NCBI RefSeq assembly: GCF_002505485.1 | Contig: NZ_DAVG01000080.1 | Coordinates: 3,505 to 42,416, forward strand | DNA length: 38,912 nucleotides | Origin: Methanosarcina sp. UBA5 | GTDB taxonomy: Archaea > Halobacteriota > Methanosarcinia > Methanosarcinales > Methanosarcinaceae | Direction: 5' to 3' | In this document: piece after piece, positions 1 to 8,842 of the stretch | Layout: every line of letters begins with the position of its first letter | How positions within the stretch are numbered: the first letter of the stretch is position 1 | The notes under the pieces: model-generated | Told to the model about the DNA's origin: nothing | The model's input: only the letters and a program-made list of their open reading frames with translations | Database searches by the model: none | Position numbers and translations under genes: made by a program

Positions 1-362
1 TTTGCGTAATTAAAACAATTCTGATTAAGAAGATGTCAGAATATGGAAAGAAACCGTACTGAAAGAGATTCTGGGGGAATAGGAGAATTGATGATAGAGT
101 CAGTTATTATAATATTTCATTCCAACTTTATGTAATCCAAAGGATGATGTGTAAACCGGACTTGAAAGTTCCAGAGTGACTTTGGCAGAGCAAAAAATAA
201 AGTTTTTAGTTGTAATTTGAGAGATATAAGATACCTGTGAAAAAGTTACGGGGTTTCAGTAGGGAAGAGATTGATATGACAGGCTCATCAAGATAAGTTC
301 CTAAATGAGAAGGACAAAAGAGAGTTAACCAAATATTTAATAAAGTTGAAGATCTAAGAAGT
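1..362. other. Gene-poor left edge, possibly decayed coding sequence
   Basis: No intact gene is visible. The + frame from base 3 stays open for 19 codons and stops at 60-62, so it could be the tail of a gene starting outside the window, but it matches no family I recognise. Beyond it the frames are broken by many stops. Because a decayed deacetylase follows directly, this stretch may also be degraded coding sequence. Confidence 0.3.
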
Positions 363-745
363 ATGATTATGGGGGATACTTTGATCAAAAAAGTGAAACA
401 AAATAAAGAGCTGTGGGAGCTGTTTACAAAAAGAGAAGAGTACGACCCTATCCTTTTAGATAAATACGGAAAATTTTCATATTACCTGAGCAATCAAAGA
501 AACATTTTTGAGCCTGAGATCTCGAGCTTTCTAATAAAAAAACGGTCTGAATCCCGAATATCCTGAAGGAAAAAAATTTGCTGTATGCCTGACTCATGAC
601 ATCGATTCTGGGCGTCATCGGGAGCTGAAATATACAGATGTTGGAAGAAAAATATTGAAATTAAGACAGGCTGAGATGTGAAAGGATATAAAAGGAGAAG
701 CAATCCGTAAAAAAGGTCCGGACTTACGGCAAAAAATATTTTAAG
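363..745 (+). pseudogene. Polysaccharide deacetylase remnant, frameshifted and truncated
   Basis: The first 60 or so codons (from ATG 363 or 369) read like the N-terminus of the intact deacetylase at 7793-8842: both have a KxxxLW(E/D)LFT(K/R)(R/K)EEY block followed by EPE(I/V)S. At a seven-A run near 535-541 the frame breaks. In the next frame the homology resumes with the NodB-type segment FAVCLTHDID, then reaches a TGA near 680. Only about 80 to 100 of roughly 350 residues remain, and the histidine motif and the rest of the barrel are gone. This is a dead partial copy. A one-base change in the A-run would rejoin the frames but would not restore a full enzyme. Confidence 0.75.
685..694 (+). 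promoter_or_regulatory. Candidate TATA box upstream of the GT-C-like gene
   Basis: GATATAAAAG inside the decayed deacetylase resembles an archaeal TATA element. Transcription would begin about 25 bases on, near 715, giving a short leader before the gene at 746/788. It is the best match in the area but is supported by motif only. Confidence 0.3.
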
Positions 746-2725
746 TTGAAAAATGAAGTTATAAAAATTATTATGTTGTGGGGTTGTATGGAAACTGTAA
801 AAGGATACGCGGAGAGATTTACAACAAATCTTGATGTGATTCTCAGCGTCATAGGGTTCGGTTTAGGATTATTAATTATTTCTTTGTACTATATCATCAA
901 CCTAAACCAGAAAGACATTGGAATTGCCATTCTTTCCTCCTGTTTGATCTATTATATATTTAGAAATAAATTTAAGAGTGAGGCCGCAATCTCTTCCCGA
1001 GAAGACAGATTTAAAAGTATAATGGGCGTCTCGTTTTATTTCATTTATCTAGCATGTGTTTTTATATATAGCACGAATCTGTACTACAGGCCTATATCTT
1101 CTTTTATACTGATATGTATTCTTGCAGCCATTATTGCCTCCCAAATTCTTTACATTAGAGAGGGAGACGGAGTGACCTCTTTATTATTGCAGATATTCCT
1201 GCTATCTATTCTCATCAGAGTCGGAATTTTTTACAATTTTCCGAGTTTAATGGGCTATGATGCTTATTTCCACGCAAGCATGGCACGGGCAATTACTGAT
1301 ACCGGGTTTGTTGCGCCGATTGAAACGAGCAGTAAGTACTTCTACTACCCATTATTTCATATTTTTTTATCAATTGTTCAGGTAATAGGCGAAACCGATA
1401 TCAAAGACGCAATATTTTATTCCATAGGCTTTGCCAGCATTTTCAGTACAATAGGCGTTTACCTTGTAGGAAAGAAACTTGAAGGTGTTCAGATGGGTTT
1501 GCTGGCGACTTTACTAATAAACTTAAATAATCATAATATCGTTGCAGGCATTACAAACATAACTCCGGGTTCTCTTGTTCTTTGCTACTTTATATTCATC
1601 ATATATGCGATATTTAGCGAGAAACAGAGCTTGAGATATACAGGATTTATCCTGCTAATTACTATTCTAATGGTTCTGACTCACCAGTTGACAACTTTTG
1701 TAGTATTTCTTTCTATAGTCTCAATTTGCGCAGGCAAATATCTGCATAATTATGTATATAAGAGTCTTTCCGTGAGAACAACCAGTTTTAATTATATACT
1801 CTTTTTTGTTATTAGTTTACAAACATACTGGATGTTCACATTTGTCGACCCTAAAACCTCTTTTCTTGAAATGGTTCTCAGTCCTCTTATGGATGTACTT
1901 CAGATAGGAACAAGCTACTCAAGCGAGGAACTGATTTTGGGTCCCGCAAATAATCAGGAAACACTGGAAACACTCTTACTCCACATAAGCTACCTTGCTC
2001 TACCTTTTTTCGCAATAGGAGGGGTATTAGCGTGGTTTTCTCGCGGAAATGTCAAAAAAATCAATAAATTCTCTATTGCCTTAGTTGTTATAATTCTGTA
2101 TGGTCTTGCTTATGGAATTCCTTTACTTGGGATGAGGAATTTCCTTACAAGCCGATGGTTCCCACTGATAGCAGTGTTCTTGGTACTTGTATCCGCTTCA
2201 TATATGTTAAAATTAGTAAGTCTCTTTAACTCAAAAAGAGCAAAGGTTCCTGTGATGTTCACAATCATTCTGCTATTTTCGTTTGTAATGGTTACGACAC
2301 CAGGTATAAATAAAGACAACCCACTTGTGGGAAAGGACACGACCGTAAGAAATCAGTTTAAAAATATTGAAATTAATGCCATTCAAACAGTAACCTTGAA
2401 GTACTCCGGAAACATCCTGATGGATTCTCCCTATGACAGTTGTCTCTTTTACAGGGACGGAGGATATGATTCCAGTAACGCAACGTATTTTAACATTCAG
2501 CATATACAGACTGGAGAGATTGACGGCAATCCTATGATTTTGTTGAGGAAGTCGACATTAAAAGAACCTGTCTCTATTAACGATCCTGAACGTTATGGAG
2601 TGAATTTTATCCAGGCATTGCCAGTAGGATTCTTCAATAGATTTGAAGCATATGACTACGCTCGGGTATATGATAACGAAGAGGTACTTGCTTACATGAA
2701 GGAAGGAAAAGCGGCTAGAAACTAA
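746..2725 (+). CDS. Multi-pass membrane protein, GT-C-like glycosyltransferase or polymerase
   Basis: About 659 aa with some 12 to 14 hydrophobic segments in the first 530 residues, then a soluble C-terminal part of about 130 residues. After the fifth or so membrane segment comes an acidic loop, GYDAYFHASMARAI, followed by YFYYPLFH. Placement and residues resemble the first extracytoplasmic loop of GT-C transferases that use polyprenyl-phosphate sugars. The gene at 28698-30767 has the same layout, with YVGTTDILPH and DYAYFPLYH, and appears paralogous. A likely role is glycan transfer or polymerisation on the outer face of the membrane; a Wzy-like polymerase is the main alternative. Start is uncertain: TTG 746 gives the longest frame, while ATG 773 and ATG 788 are possible, none with a clear SD. 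The flippase gene follows 85 bases later. Confidence 0.65.
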   Translation: MKNEVIKIIMLWGCMETVKGYAERFTTNLDVILSVIGFGLGLLIISLYYIINLNQKDIGIAILSSCLIYYIFRNKFKSEAAISSREDRFKSIMGVSFYFIYLACVFIYSTNLYYRPISSFILICILAAIIASQILYIREGDGVTSLLLQIFLLSILIRVGIFYNFPSLMGYDAYFHASMARAITDTGFVAPIETSSKYFYYPLFHIFLSIVQVIGETDIKDAIFYSIGFASIFSTIGVYLVGKKLEGVQMGLLATLLINLNNHNIVAGITNITPGSLVLCYFIFIIYAIFSEKQSLRYTGFILLITILMVLTHQLTTFVVFLSIVSICAGKYLHNYVYKSLSVRTTSFNYILFFVISLQTYWMFTFVDPKTSFLEMVLSPLMDVLQIGTSYSSEELILGPANNQETLETLLLHISYLALPFFAIGGVLAWFSRGNVKKINKFSIALVVIILYGLAYGIPLLGMRNFLTSRWFPLIAVFLVLVSASYMLKLVSLFNSKRAKVPVMFTIILLFSFVMVTTPGINKDNPLVGKDTTVRNQFKNIEINAIQTVTLKYSGNILMDSPYDSCLFYRDGGYDSSNATYFNIQHIQTGEIDGNPMILLRKSTLKEPVSINDPERYGVNFIQALPVGFFNRFEAYDYARVYDNEEVLAYMKEGKAARN

Positions 2726-2810
2726 GAGCCCCAAATGGTCTCTGTTTACTAACTGAGGAACGAAAAAAGAGCCCACCTATTAGGGTTTATGTTTTAGAGT
2801 TGGAAATAGT

Positions 2811-4283
2811 ATGTCAAACTTTATCGGTAATGTGTTAAAACTTGTATCAGGAAGTGTTGCTTCACAGATTCTGGGAATACTTCTTGTACCAATAATCACT
2901 AGAATTTACACCCCTGATGATATGGGAGTGTTTCAGCTTTTTGTGGCAGTATCAGGCATCCTGGTAATTTTCTCTACTTTTTCATACCAGTTTGCTATTA
3001 TGTTACCAAAATCCGAAGAGGATTCTGCAAATATATTTTTCCTTTCCTCAATTTTAGTCACTTTTATATCCTTACTCATAGCTGTAGCAGTGATAATCTT
3101 TCCTGAGGGTATTGAGCATATTATTGAGTATATATTTCATACCAAGGGATCCTCAAAGTATCTAATCTATCTTCCTGCAATAGTATTCTTTAATGGTCTT
3201 TTTTTCGTGCAGAATTACTGGCTTTCAAGAAAACTACGTTTTGGAGTTGTTGCAGGATCCAGAGTATTAAACGCTTTATCGACCAAAGTTTTTCAGTTAA
3301 TTCCTTTCTGGACCGCATCACCTTTGGGTCTAATAGCAGGTTATACTCTTGGATATGGACTTGCAGACTTGGCAATGCTTAAAGGCGTAAGAGAAGACTT
3401 AAAGGTCTTCAGTAAAGTATCAGTTAAAAAAATGAAGGAGATGGCTATTGAATATAAAAATTTTCCGTTATTTAGCTCGTGGTCTACACTTGCAAATACG
3501 ATTTCGCCACAGGTGCCTACCTTCTTGCTCGCATACTTTTACAGCACAAGCGCTGTCGGATATTTTTCACTTGCGAATCAGGTAGTAAATATGCCCATGG
3601 GACTTATCGGGACAGCTATACAACAGGTTTTCTTTCAGAAAATCAGTGAAGTGAAAAATGGGAATTCGAGTGGCGATATGAAAACTATTGTAGGCGAAGT
3701 TTACAAAAAGCTAATTTTAATAGGAATATTCCCTATGATACTCCTACTAATTCTGGGAGAAGAAATATTTACGTTTGCTTTCGGAAAAAACTGGTATGTA
3801 GCAGGCACTTATGTAAAAATCCTTGTGCCGTTTATATTCCTTGTTTTCCTTGCCTTACCCATTTCAACTCTCTACAGTGTATTTGAAAAGCAAAAAGTCT
3901 GGTTTACTTACAGTACGGCTCTTTTAATCTCAAGGTTCATAGTACTTGCTATAGGGGGAATTTACGGAAAAAGTGCTGAGTTTTCCCTTTGCTTGTTTAG
4001 CCTCACAGGAGTTATATTCTCGCTATGGAATAATGCATACTTACTTAATCTTGTAGGGATTAATAAAAGGAAAAGCTTGGAAATCCTCATTAAATATACA
4101 GCAATCGGGGTAGTTATCTCAATCCCATTGATTCTGCTAGAAGCGCTTTCTGCGAGTTTTTATATCATTATGCTTGCAGCTATCATCATAACTCCTATCT
4201 ATTACGGGGTAGCTCTTCGTGATGATCCTACTTTCAAGAAGATATTTTCGGCCTTTCTCGTGAATATAAAAAATAGAACCTGA
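2811..4283 (+). CDS. Wzx-type polysaccharide/oligosaccharide flippase
   Basis: The 490-aa protein is almost entirely hydrophobic, with about 12 to 14 membrane segments. Its N-terminus (LVSGSVASQILGILLVPIIT, then RIYTPDDMGVFQLF) is typical of the polysaccharide-synthesis branch of the MOP/MVF superfamily. Members move undecaprenyl- or dolichyl-linked oligosaccharides across the membrane. Length is normal for the family. It lies 85 bases after the GT-C-like gene on the same strand, so the two may be cotranscribed and act on the same glycan. The SD before ATG 2811 is weak. A second, clearly different flippase lies at 14363-15832, so the window probably serves at least two export routes. Substrate unknown. 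Confidence 0.88.
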   Translation: MSNFIGNVLKLVSGSVASQILGILLVPIITRIYTPDDMGVFQLFVAVSGILVIFSTFSYQFAIMLPKSEEDSANIFFLSSILVTFISLLIAVAVIIFPEGIEHIIEYIFHTKGSSKYLIYLPAIVFFNGLFFVQNYWLSRKLRFGVVAGSRVLNALSTKVFQLIPFWTASPLGLIAGYTLGYGLADLAMLKGVREDLKVFSKVSVKKMKEMAIEYKNFPLFSSWSTLANTISPQVPTFLLAYFYSTSAVGYFSLANQVVNMPMGLIGTAIQQVFFQKISEVKNGNSSGDMKTIVGEVYKKLILIGIFPMILLLILGEEIFTFAFGKNWYVAGTYVKILVPFIFLVFLALPISTLYSVFEKQKVWFTYSTALLISRFIVLAIGGIYGKSAEFSLCLFSLTGVIFSLWNNAYLLNLVGINKRKSLEILIKYTAIGVVISIPLILLEALSASFYIIMLAAIIITPIYYGVALRDDPTFKKIFSAFLVNIKNRT

Positions 4284-4352
4284 AAAGGTTTAATTCCCTT
4301 TTTAGAAAAAAACCTTGAAAGCTGATTTTTTTAAGAAATCTCGTTTATAGAG

Positions 4353-4449
4353 AAAAGCAGAGTATCAGTCAGGAATAAACCAACGCTTTCCAGTCGTGGA
4401 TCTATATACAGTTCATAAAAAAGTAGAGTATCAGTCAGGAATAAATCAA
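4353..4449. repeat. Direct repeat pair of about 31 bases in the 4284-4527 gap
   Basis: Bases 4353-4383 and 4419-4449 are near-identical, sharing the core AGTATCAGTCAGGAATAAA with two or so differences, and are spaced 66 bases apart. They lie between the end of the + strand flippase and the end of the - strand operon, where the two transcripts converge. No flanking gene or array was seen, so this is not a CRISPR. Function unknown. Confidence 0.7.
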
Positions 4450-4527
4450 AGAAAGATTATTAGAAAAAATGAAAAAAGTAATTTTGGGGTTTTCCTGACT
4501 TTCATATTCTTAAAATTATGATTTTTG

Positions 4528-5535
4528 TCAGTAAGTTTCTTTGTGAGTAGTTTTATACAGGGTTTTTGCGATTGAATATTTTTTGCTCTCTAGAGTCACA
4601 CTATAATAGGGAATTAACTCAGGAGAAAAGCCCATAATGAAATCCGCAAACCTGGAAATATTTGCTGCCATTACGTTCATGTACTCGAAATTTCGGGACT
4701 TCAGGTCAAGAAATTCATTATAATACAGAAGAGCATTGGGACCCAAACGGCCAAAATCTGGGTTCAGGGCTGAGGTCCAGGTTACAGTGCATTTCTTTCC
4801 ATACAGATTTAAATGAGCTGCAATAGCTTCGTCCTCAGGAGTCTCTGTGACAAACATATAGCCAATATCTTTTTCCTGAATTAGCTTAAACACTCTTTCG
4901 AAGAACCCTCTGGGAAGGGGAGGGGCTAAGTTCTGTTTTTCGTAGACCATTGAGAGGAGATGGTAATATGTTTCAGGATCATTCCATATCCTTGTTTTAA
5001 GTCCTGCCTCATTTGCAGTTTTAAGTTCCCTTCGAATCTTTCTTGAAATGTTATTATCTACATCTTCGTTCAGATTCAAATAATGGGTATAGTGTACAGT
5101 GGAATCCCATCCGTACCACGTAAAAGGTCTTACGTCTTTAAAACCTGGAGCAAACGTAAGGTGAATACTATCAAATCCCTGCTTGCAGAGGAATTCCCTG
5201 AGAGGATTAAGAATGTCGTGAACTTCCTGTACCTGTTTACTCGCTTTGGAACTGGCACTCTCTTTTATAAGAGGCCCACTGTAGCTGGTCATATCACAAG
5301 TAGAATTCGCTACTGTCAAAGCTCCTTTGATATTTTTAACAAAAAGAGGACATCCTCCTACAAGCTCGTCTTTTCTGAAACAACCATAAATTCTAAGATC
5401 TTTTGACAGGACATCCCTGCAAATTCCAAGCCACTCACTTGTATGGAAGAGTGTACCAGGCTGAGCTTTTTCTACGAGCAAATCCCATTCATGATATTCA
5501 GATGGCGCTAATTCTCTAACTTCAATTTCGTCCAT
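4528..5535 (-). CDS. FemAB/GNAT-like acyltransferase
   Basis: 335 aa, with the layout of the FemAB-like branch of the GNAT fold (BioF2-like, Acetyltransf_6). An N-terminal GTLFHTSEWL segment (residues about 28-37) is followed by GCFRKDELVGGCPLFV. Around 165-180 is the basic stretch SRKIRRELKTANEAG seen in many of these proteins. The C-terminal acetyltransferase core holds AIAAHLNLYGKKCTVTWTSA, then GPNALLYYNEF. Such proteins transfer aminoacyl or acyl groups to sugar amines or cell-wall peptides. It is last in the five-gene - operon, 74 bases after the GT4 gene, next to a deacetylase that could expose an amine. ATG 5535 has a GGGG SD-like run 7 bases upstream. The acyl donor and acceptor are unknown. 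Confidence 0.75.
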   Translation of the reverse strand: MDEIEVRELAPSEYHEWDLLVEKAQPGTLFHTSEWLGICRDVLSKDLRIYGCFRKDELVGGCPLFVKNIKGALTVANSTCDMTSYSGPLIKESASSKASKQVQEVHDILNPLREFLCKQGFDSIHLTFAPGFKDVRPFTWYGWDSTVHYTHYLNLNEDVDNNISRKIRRELKTANEAGLKTRIWNDPETYYHLLSMVYEKQNLAPPLPRGFFERVFKLIQEKDIGYMFVTETPEDEAIAAHLNLYGKKCTVTWTSALNPDFGRLGPNALLYYNEFLDLKSRNFEYMNVMAANISRFADFIMGFSPELIPYYSVTLESKKYSIAKTLYKTTHKETY

Positions 5536-5609
5536 TTTAAGCCCCGTACAAATAAATAACTATTTTATCCTGATGAATTATAGGAAAACATAAGACTGAT
5601 TTCAAGCCT

Positions 5610-6830
5610 TCATTTCTCGGCCTCAAATGCTGATTTGCAGACTTCGTTAACCTTTTTCGCAACGCTATACCAGCTGTAATTTTCAGTAACATAACTTAAA
5701 CCTTTTGAACCCAATTTCATCCTTAAACCGGGGTCTTCAAGCAGTTTAAAAATGCCTTCTGCAAGAGCGCCCGGGTTTTCAGGAAAAACAGGAATCCCCC
5801 CTCCGGAAGCCTCGAGTACGTCGGATACACCACTGATATTGCTCGCAACTACAGGTTTTCCACAAGCCATGTACTCATATAACTTCAAAGGAGACAAGCC
5901 TATTTTTGCGTTTCTGGCAAATATAAAAGGAGCGGTACAGATATCGCTGGCATTAACGTAGAGAGGCACGCGGTCGTAGGCAATCACACCAGTAAAAGTG
6001 AACCTGTCCTCAACTCCGAGTTCCCGAGAGAGCTTCATAAGATCGTTTTTCATGGCTCCATCTCCGACAATCAAGAAGTGACATTCCGGAGACTTGGAAA
6101 GTATATATGGAGCTGCCTTTAATAGATACTCGACTCCCTGCCAGGGAGCAAGATTGCCCACAAAGCATATAAAAGTAATTTTAAGGTCCAGACCAAGTTC
6201 TCTTCTGCAGGTTTCCTGTTCTAGCGGCCGGAACAGGAAAGTGTTTGCCCCATTGGAAACCACGACTATTTTTTCTCCAGGGATGTTATAACTCTTCTCA
6301 AGATTTGCTTTTATCCCGGGAGTCACAGCAATGATTCTGTCCGAAAACCCGAGAGCTTTCTTGAGAATAAACAGTTTTAACCTTGCATGTGCAGAAAAAT
6401 ATTGGTTTGAGAACTTACTTCTTATTTCGGACTGTAAAAATTTATTTTCTTCAGATTTTTCCCTGAAGAGGTTCTTTTCGTCTTCAGGAATTCCATTTAA
6501 TTCATAAACAACTATTTTACATCTGCTTTTACAGAATAGTCCAGCAAGAAAACCAAAATTTGGATTGCGAGTATATAACACGTCAAAAGTCTCGGAACCC
6601 AGAAGGCGTATAGAACTTTTAAAATAGTTTACAGTAAGTGAAAGGAAGTTCCCAGGAGGAACATAATGGCTGTGAACATTGGTCATATTTGAAATCGAAG
6701 TCTTACCAACAGTAAAAATATGGATCTCATTGTCAAGTCTCGCAAGATTGCTAACAAGTTCGTACCTGTGGATAAGCGAGCCATCAGCAAGAGAAAGAGG
6801 TCTTACCATATCCAGAAAAAGCATCTTCAA
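5610..6830 (-). CDS. Glycosyltransferase family 4
   Basis: 406 aa with GT-B fold features. The N-terminal domain opens LFLDMVRPLSLADGSLIHRY. The C-terminal nucleotide-sugar domain has FVGNLAPWQGVEYLL (about residues 222-236), FLIVGDGAMK, and the donor site IGLSPLKLYEYMACGKPVVA containing the family E-x7-E spacing. The protein is soluble and would add a sugar to a lipid-linked glycan at the inner membrane face. It is related along its length to the GT4 at 25759-26943, sharing a VPLY(V/I)NA(S/A)D(I/V)C segment and SGV(S/K)D. Start: TTG 6830 follows AGGTGA by 5 bases; ATG 6824 is also possible. It lies 49 bases after the GT2 gene in the same operon. Confidence 0.88.
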   Translation of the reverse strand: MKMLFLDMVRPLSLADGSLIHRYELVSNLARLDNEIHIFTVGKTSISNMTNVHSHYVPPGNFLSLTVNYFKSSIRLLGSETFDVLYTRNPNFGFLAGLFCKSRCKIVVYELNGIPEDEKNLFREKSEENKFLQSEIRSKFSNQYFSAHARLKLFILKKALGFSDRIIAVTPGIKANLEKSYNIPGEKIVVVSNGANTFLFRPLEQETCRRELGLDLKITFICFVGNLAPWQGVEYLLKAAPYILSKSPECHFLIVGDGAMKNDLMKLSRELGVEDRFTFTGVIAYDRVPLYVNASDICTAPFIFARNAKIGLSPLKLYEYMACGKPVVASNISGVSDVLEASGGGIPVFPENPGALAEGIFKLLEDPGLRMKLGSKGLSYVTENYSWYSVAKKVNEVCKSAFEAEK

Positions 6831-6879
6831 ATTATCACCTGTAAGTGAACTGCTCTTTCTAGACGTTTGCCGATATTCA

Positions 6880-7833
6880 CTACTCTCTCTCCTTTATATT
6901 TCTCGAATTCCGACTAGAATTTTTTGACATTCTGGATAACAGTCCTCCAAATCCCTGGTTTCTATAGTAAGTCCTTACTTCGGGATCCTGGATTTTCTTC
7001 TCCCTTCTAATTGCCGCGCCAAAATACCCCCAGCAGTAGGCAATGCCTGTATAGTAGGGAGACTTCACGGAAAAATAAAGTACGTTTAGAAGGGCCATGA
7101 AAGAGTTTTTGCCAAGGTAATAAGCCATCCAACCGTTTTTGAGATATCCACTCCAGAGCCCGTTAGCTGCACTCGTTTTACGCTTCTGGATCTGAACCAC
7201 ATCAGCATACTGCATTAGCCGCCAGCCTTGCAAAAGAGCCTTGATGTTAGAAATTGAATCTGGAGACGGTTCAACCAGATAACCACCAGTCTCGAGGAAG
7301 CACTCTTTCTTCCAGATCCTTCCTGTGCCTCGAGGAAGGTTTTTTGCAGTTACTTCCAAGGAAAGTTTTCCGTCAGTATCATAATATATTCCCCCACTTA
7401 CAATTCCGAGAGAATTATCCTTTTTAAACTCAGCCAGAAGTTTTCCAAAATAATTTTCTTCAAGTACCGTATCAGCATCAAGAAGGCCTATATACTCGAA
7501 TTCGATATTATTTTTCCTACAATACTCAAGCGCATAGTCAAAGCCCTGCTTGCAGACATAACTGTAGTGAAAAGTAATATCTCTTGGCCTTGGAGGCAAT
7601 CTTATGCTCTGGATCCAAGAGCAGTTTGACTGCAGGTCTTCGAGAATACGGGGTGTTCCATCTGTACTTCCGTCATCGACTATAATCCATAACTCAGGTT
7701 TTAATTCCTGTTCTATCACAGCCTTCGAAACGTCGGGCAGATTTTGTTCTTCATTCTTTGCCGGGGTAACCAGCAGATACTTTCCGTTGAAGTCAGTTTC
7801 TATCTGCCCACCACCTGTAAATTTCTTCCCCAC
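6880..7833 (-). CDS. Glycosyltransferase family 2
   Basis: 317 aa. The GT-A N-terminal half shows LLVTPAKNEEQNLP (residues about 20-33), WIIVDDGSTDGTP (about 49-61) and a GLLDADTVLEENYF segment whose DAD serves as the metal/nucleotide DxD. The C-terminal third is moderately hydrophobic and may sit on the membrane. It should transfer a sugar from a nucleotide donor to a growing lipid-linked glycan. The GTG start at 7833 lies inside the deacetylase gene, giving a 41-base overlap and suggesting translational coupling. No later plausible start precedes the first conserved motif, which supports GTG. The sugar is not predictable. Confidence 0.85.
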   Translation of the reverse strand: MGKKFTGGGQIETDFNGKYLLVTPAKNEEQNLPDVSKAVIEQELKPELWIIVDDGSTDGTPRILEDLQSNCSWIQSIRLPPRPRDITFHYSYVCKQGFDYALEYCRKNNIEFEYIGLLDADTVLEENYFGKLLAEFKKDNSLGIVSGGIYYDTDGKLSLEVTAKNLPRGTGRIWKKECFLETGGYLVEPSPDSISNIKALLQGWRLMQYADVVQIQKRKTSAANGLWSGYLKNGWMAYYLGKNSFMALLNVLYFSVKSPYYTGIAYCWGYFGAAIRREKKIQDPEVRTYYRNQGFGGLLSRMSKNSSRNSRNIKERE

Positions 7834-8842
7834 TTGTCATCCAGGCGTCTTTCTCGGAGCAGTACTGAAGCACCTTCTCATACAGTCTCACCCAATCTTT
7901 TCGAAAATTGCAGCCGAATACAAAATTGTGCCATAGCAGGGTAATAACACCGTTGAGGCTTGCTGTAGTATCAATAAGATTTTTTGTGCGTTCCCAGGCT
8001 TCCTCAAAAGAGTTTGAAGTTTTAAAAAGAGCAACGTCCATAACGATAAGTGGAACTTCGAGGATATCAATTTCTTTTCCTGTGTTAAGGTTATATGGCC
8101 TGAAAGGATGGCACATTCCATTCCTGAAGCCAACTGAGTATCTGTGCCCGAAAGTAGAATCATAGCTGAAACCCACATCTGCAAGTATTTCCCAAGAGTC
8201 TGGAGTTTTGAACCTGAGGTAATGATTGCGAAAACCTATGATTTTTTTACCGAGAATTGCTTCAAGCCTTTCTTTTTCTTTTTTTATTTTTTCTGGATTG
8301 TCATATGAATAGTAACCTCCGTGAAGACCAACTTCCCATCCTCTATCTGAAACTTCCCCCAAATGATGTTCTATGTCCTCTATATCATACCTGAATCGTA
8401 TTGGATCGGCTTCTGCAGTAATGAAGTAAAAGGAGGACTTTGCTTCAAAACTGGCTTCAATATCTATAATTTTAGAAAAATTAAGGTAAGGGGAGTAGTC
8501 TATTCCCCTCAATTTCCACAGTAACTGAGCTACAGAATCCTTGAAATTTAACTGCTTAAGGCTGTAGGCTGCTGACAACAAGCTATGGGAAACAGTTGGG
8601 TAAATATCGTCTACGTCATGAGTCAAACAAACAGCAAATGATTTATTTTCAGGAAATTCGACCTGCATCCCGTTTTCCATAAGGTATCTGGAGACCTCAG
8701 GCTCAGAGGCATTTTGGAGATCTTTTTTAGAGAAAAGAAAACGCTGGTGCTCATCCAGCTTTTCGGGATAATATTCTTCTTTTCGAGTGAAAAGATCCCA
8801 TATATCCTGGTTTTTCATCAGTAATTCATGCATAAGACTCAT
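7793..8842 (-). CDS. Polysaccharide deacetylase family protein
   Basis: 349 aa of the NodB-like carbohydrate esterase 4 type. The first catalytic motif is THDVDD (residues 74-79), where the aspartates serve as base and metal ligand. A histidine motif, VGLHGGYYS, lies at about 171-179 in a modified form, and GFRNHYLRF at 203-211 corresponds to the arginine motif. There is no signal peptide, so it probably acts in the cytoplasm on an N-acetyl sugar of a lipid-linked intermediate. It overlaps the upstream DUF354 gene by 17 bases and the downstream GT2 gene by 41, so the operon is tight. The first 80 residues match the broken copy at 363-745. ATG 8842 was chosen; internal ATGs at codons 4 and 9 are alternatives. 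Confidence 0.87.
   Translation of the reverse strand: MSLMHELLMKNQDIWDLFTRKEEYYPEKLDEHQRFLFSKKDLQNASEPEVSRYLMENGMQVEFPENKSFAVCLTHDVDDIYPTVSHSLLSAAYSLKQLNFKDSVAQLLWKLRGIDYSPYLNFSKIIDIEASFEAKSSFYFITAEADPIRFRYDIEDIEHHLGEVSDRGWEVGLHGGYYSYDNPEKIKKEKERLEAILGKKIIGFRNHYLRFKTPDSWEILADVGFSYDSTFGHRYSVGFRNGMCHPFRPYNLNTGKEIDILEVPLIVMDVALFKTSNSFEEAWERTKNLIDTTASLNGVITLLWHNFVFGCNFRKDWVRLYEKVLQYCSEKDAWMTSGEEIYRWWADRN

Noticed and set aside
206..388. 60-codon - strand frame at the left edge
   Set aside because: It has no SD or recognisable motif and overlaps the decayed deacetylase region on the other strand.
4353..4449. CRISPR array
   Set aside because: Only two units, no series of equal spacers and no cas genes nearby.
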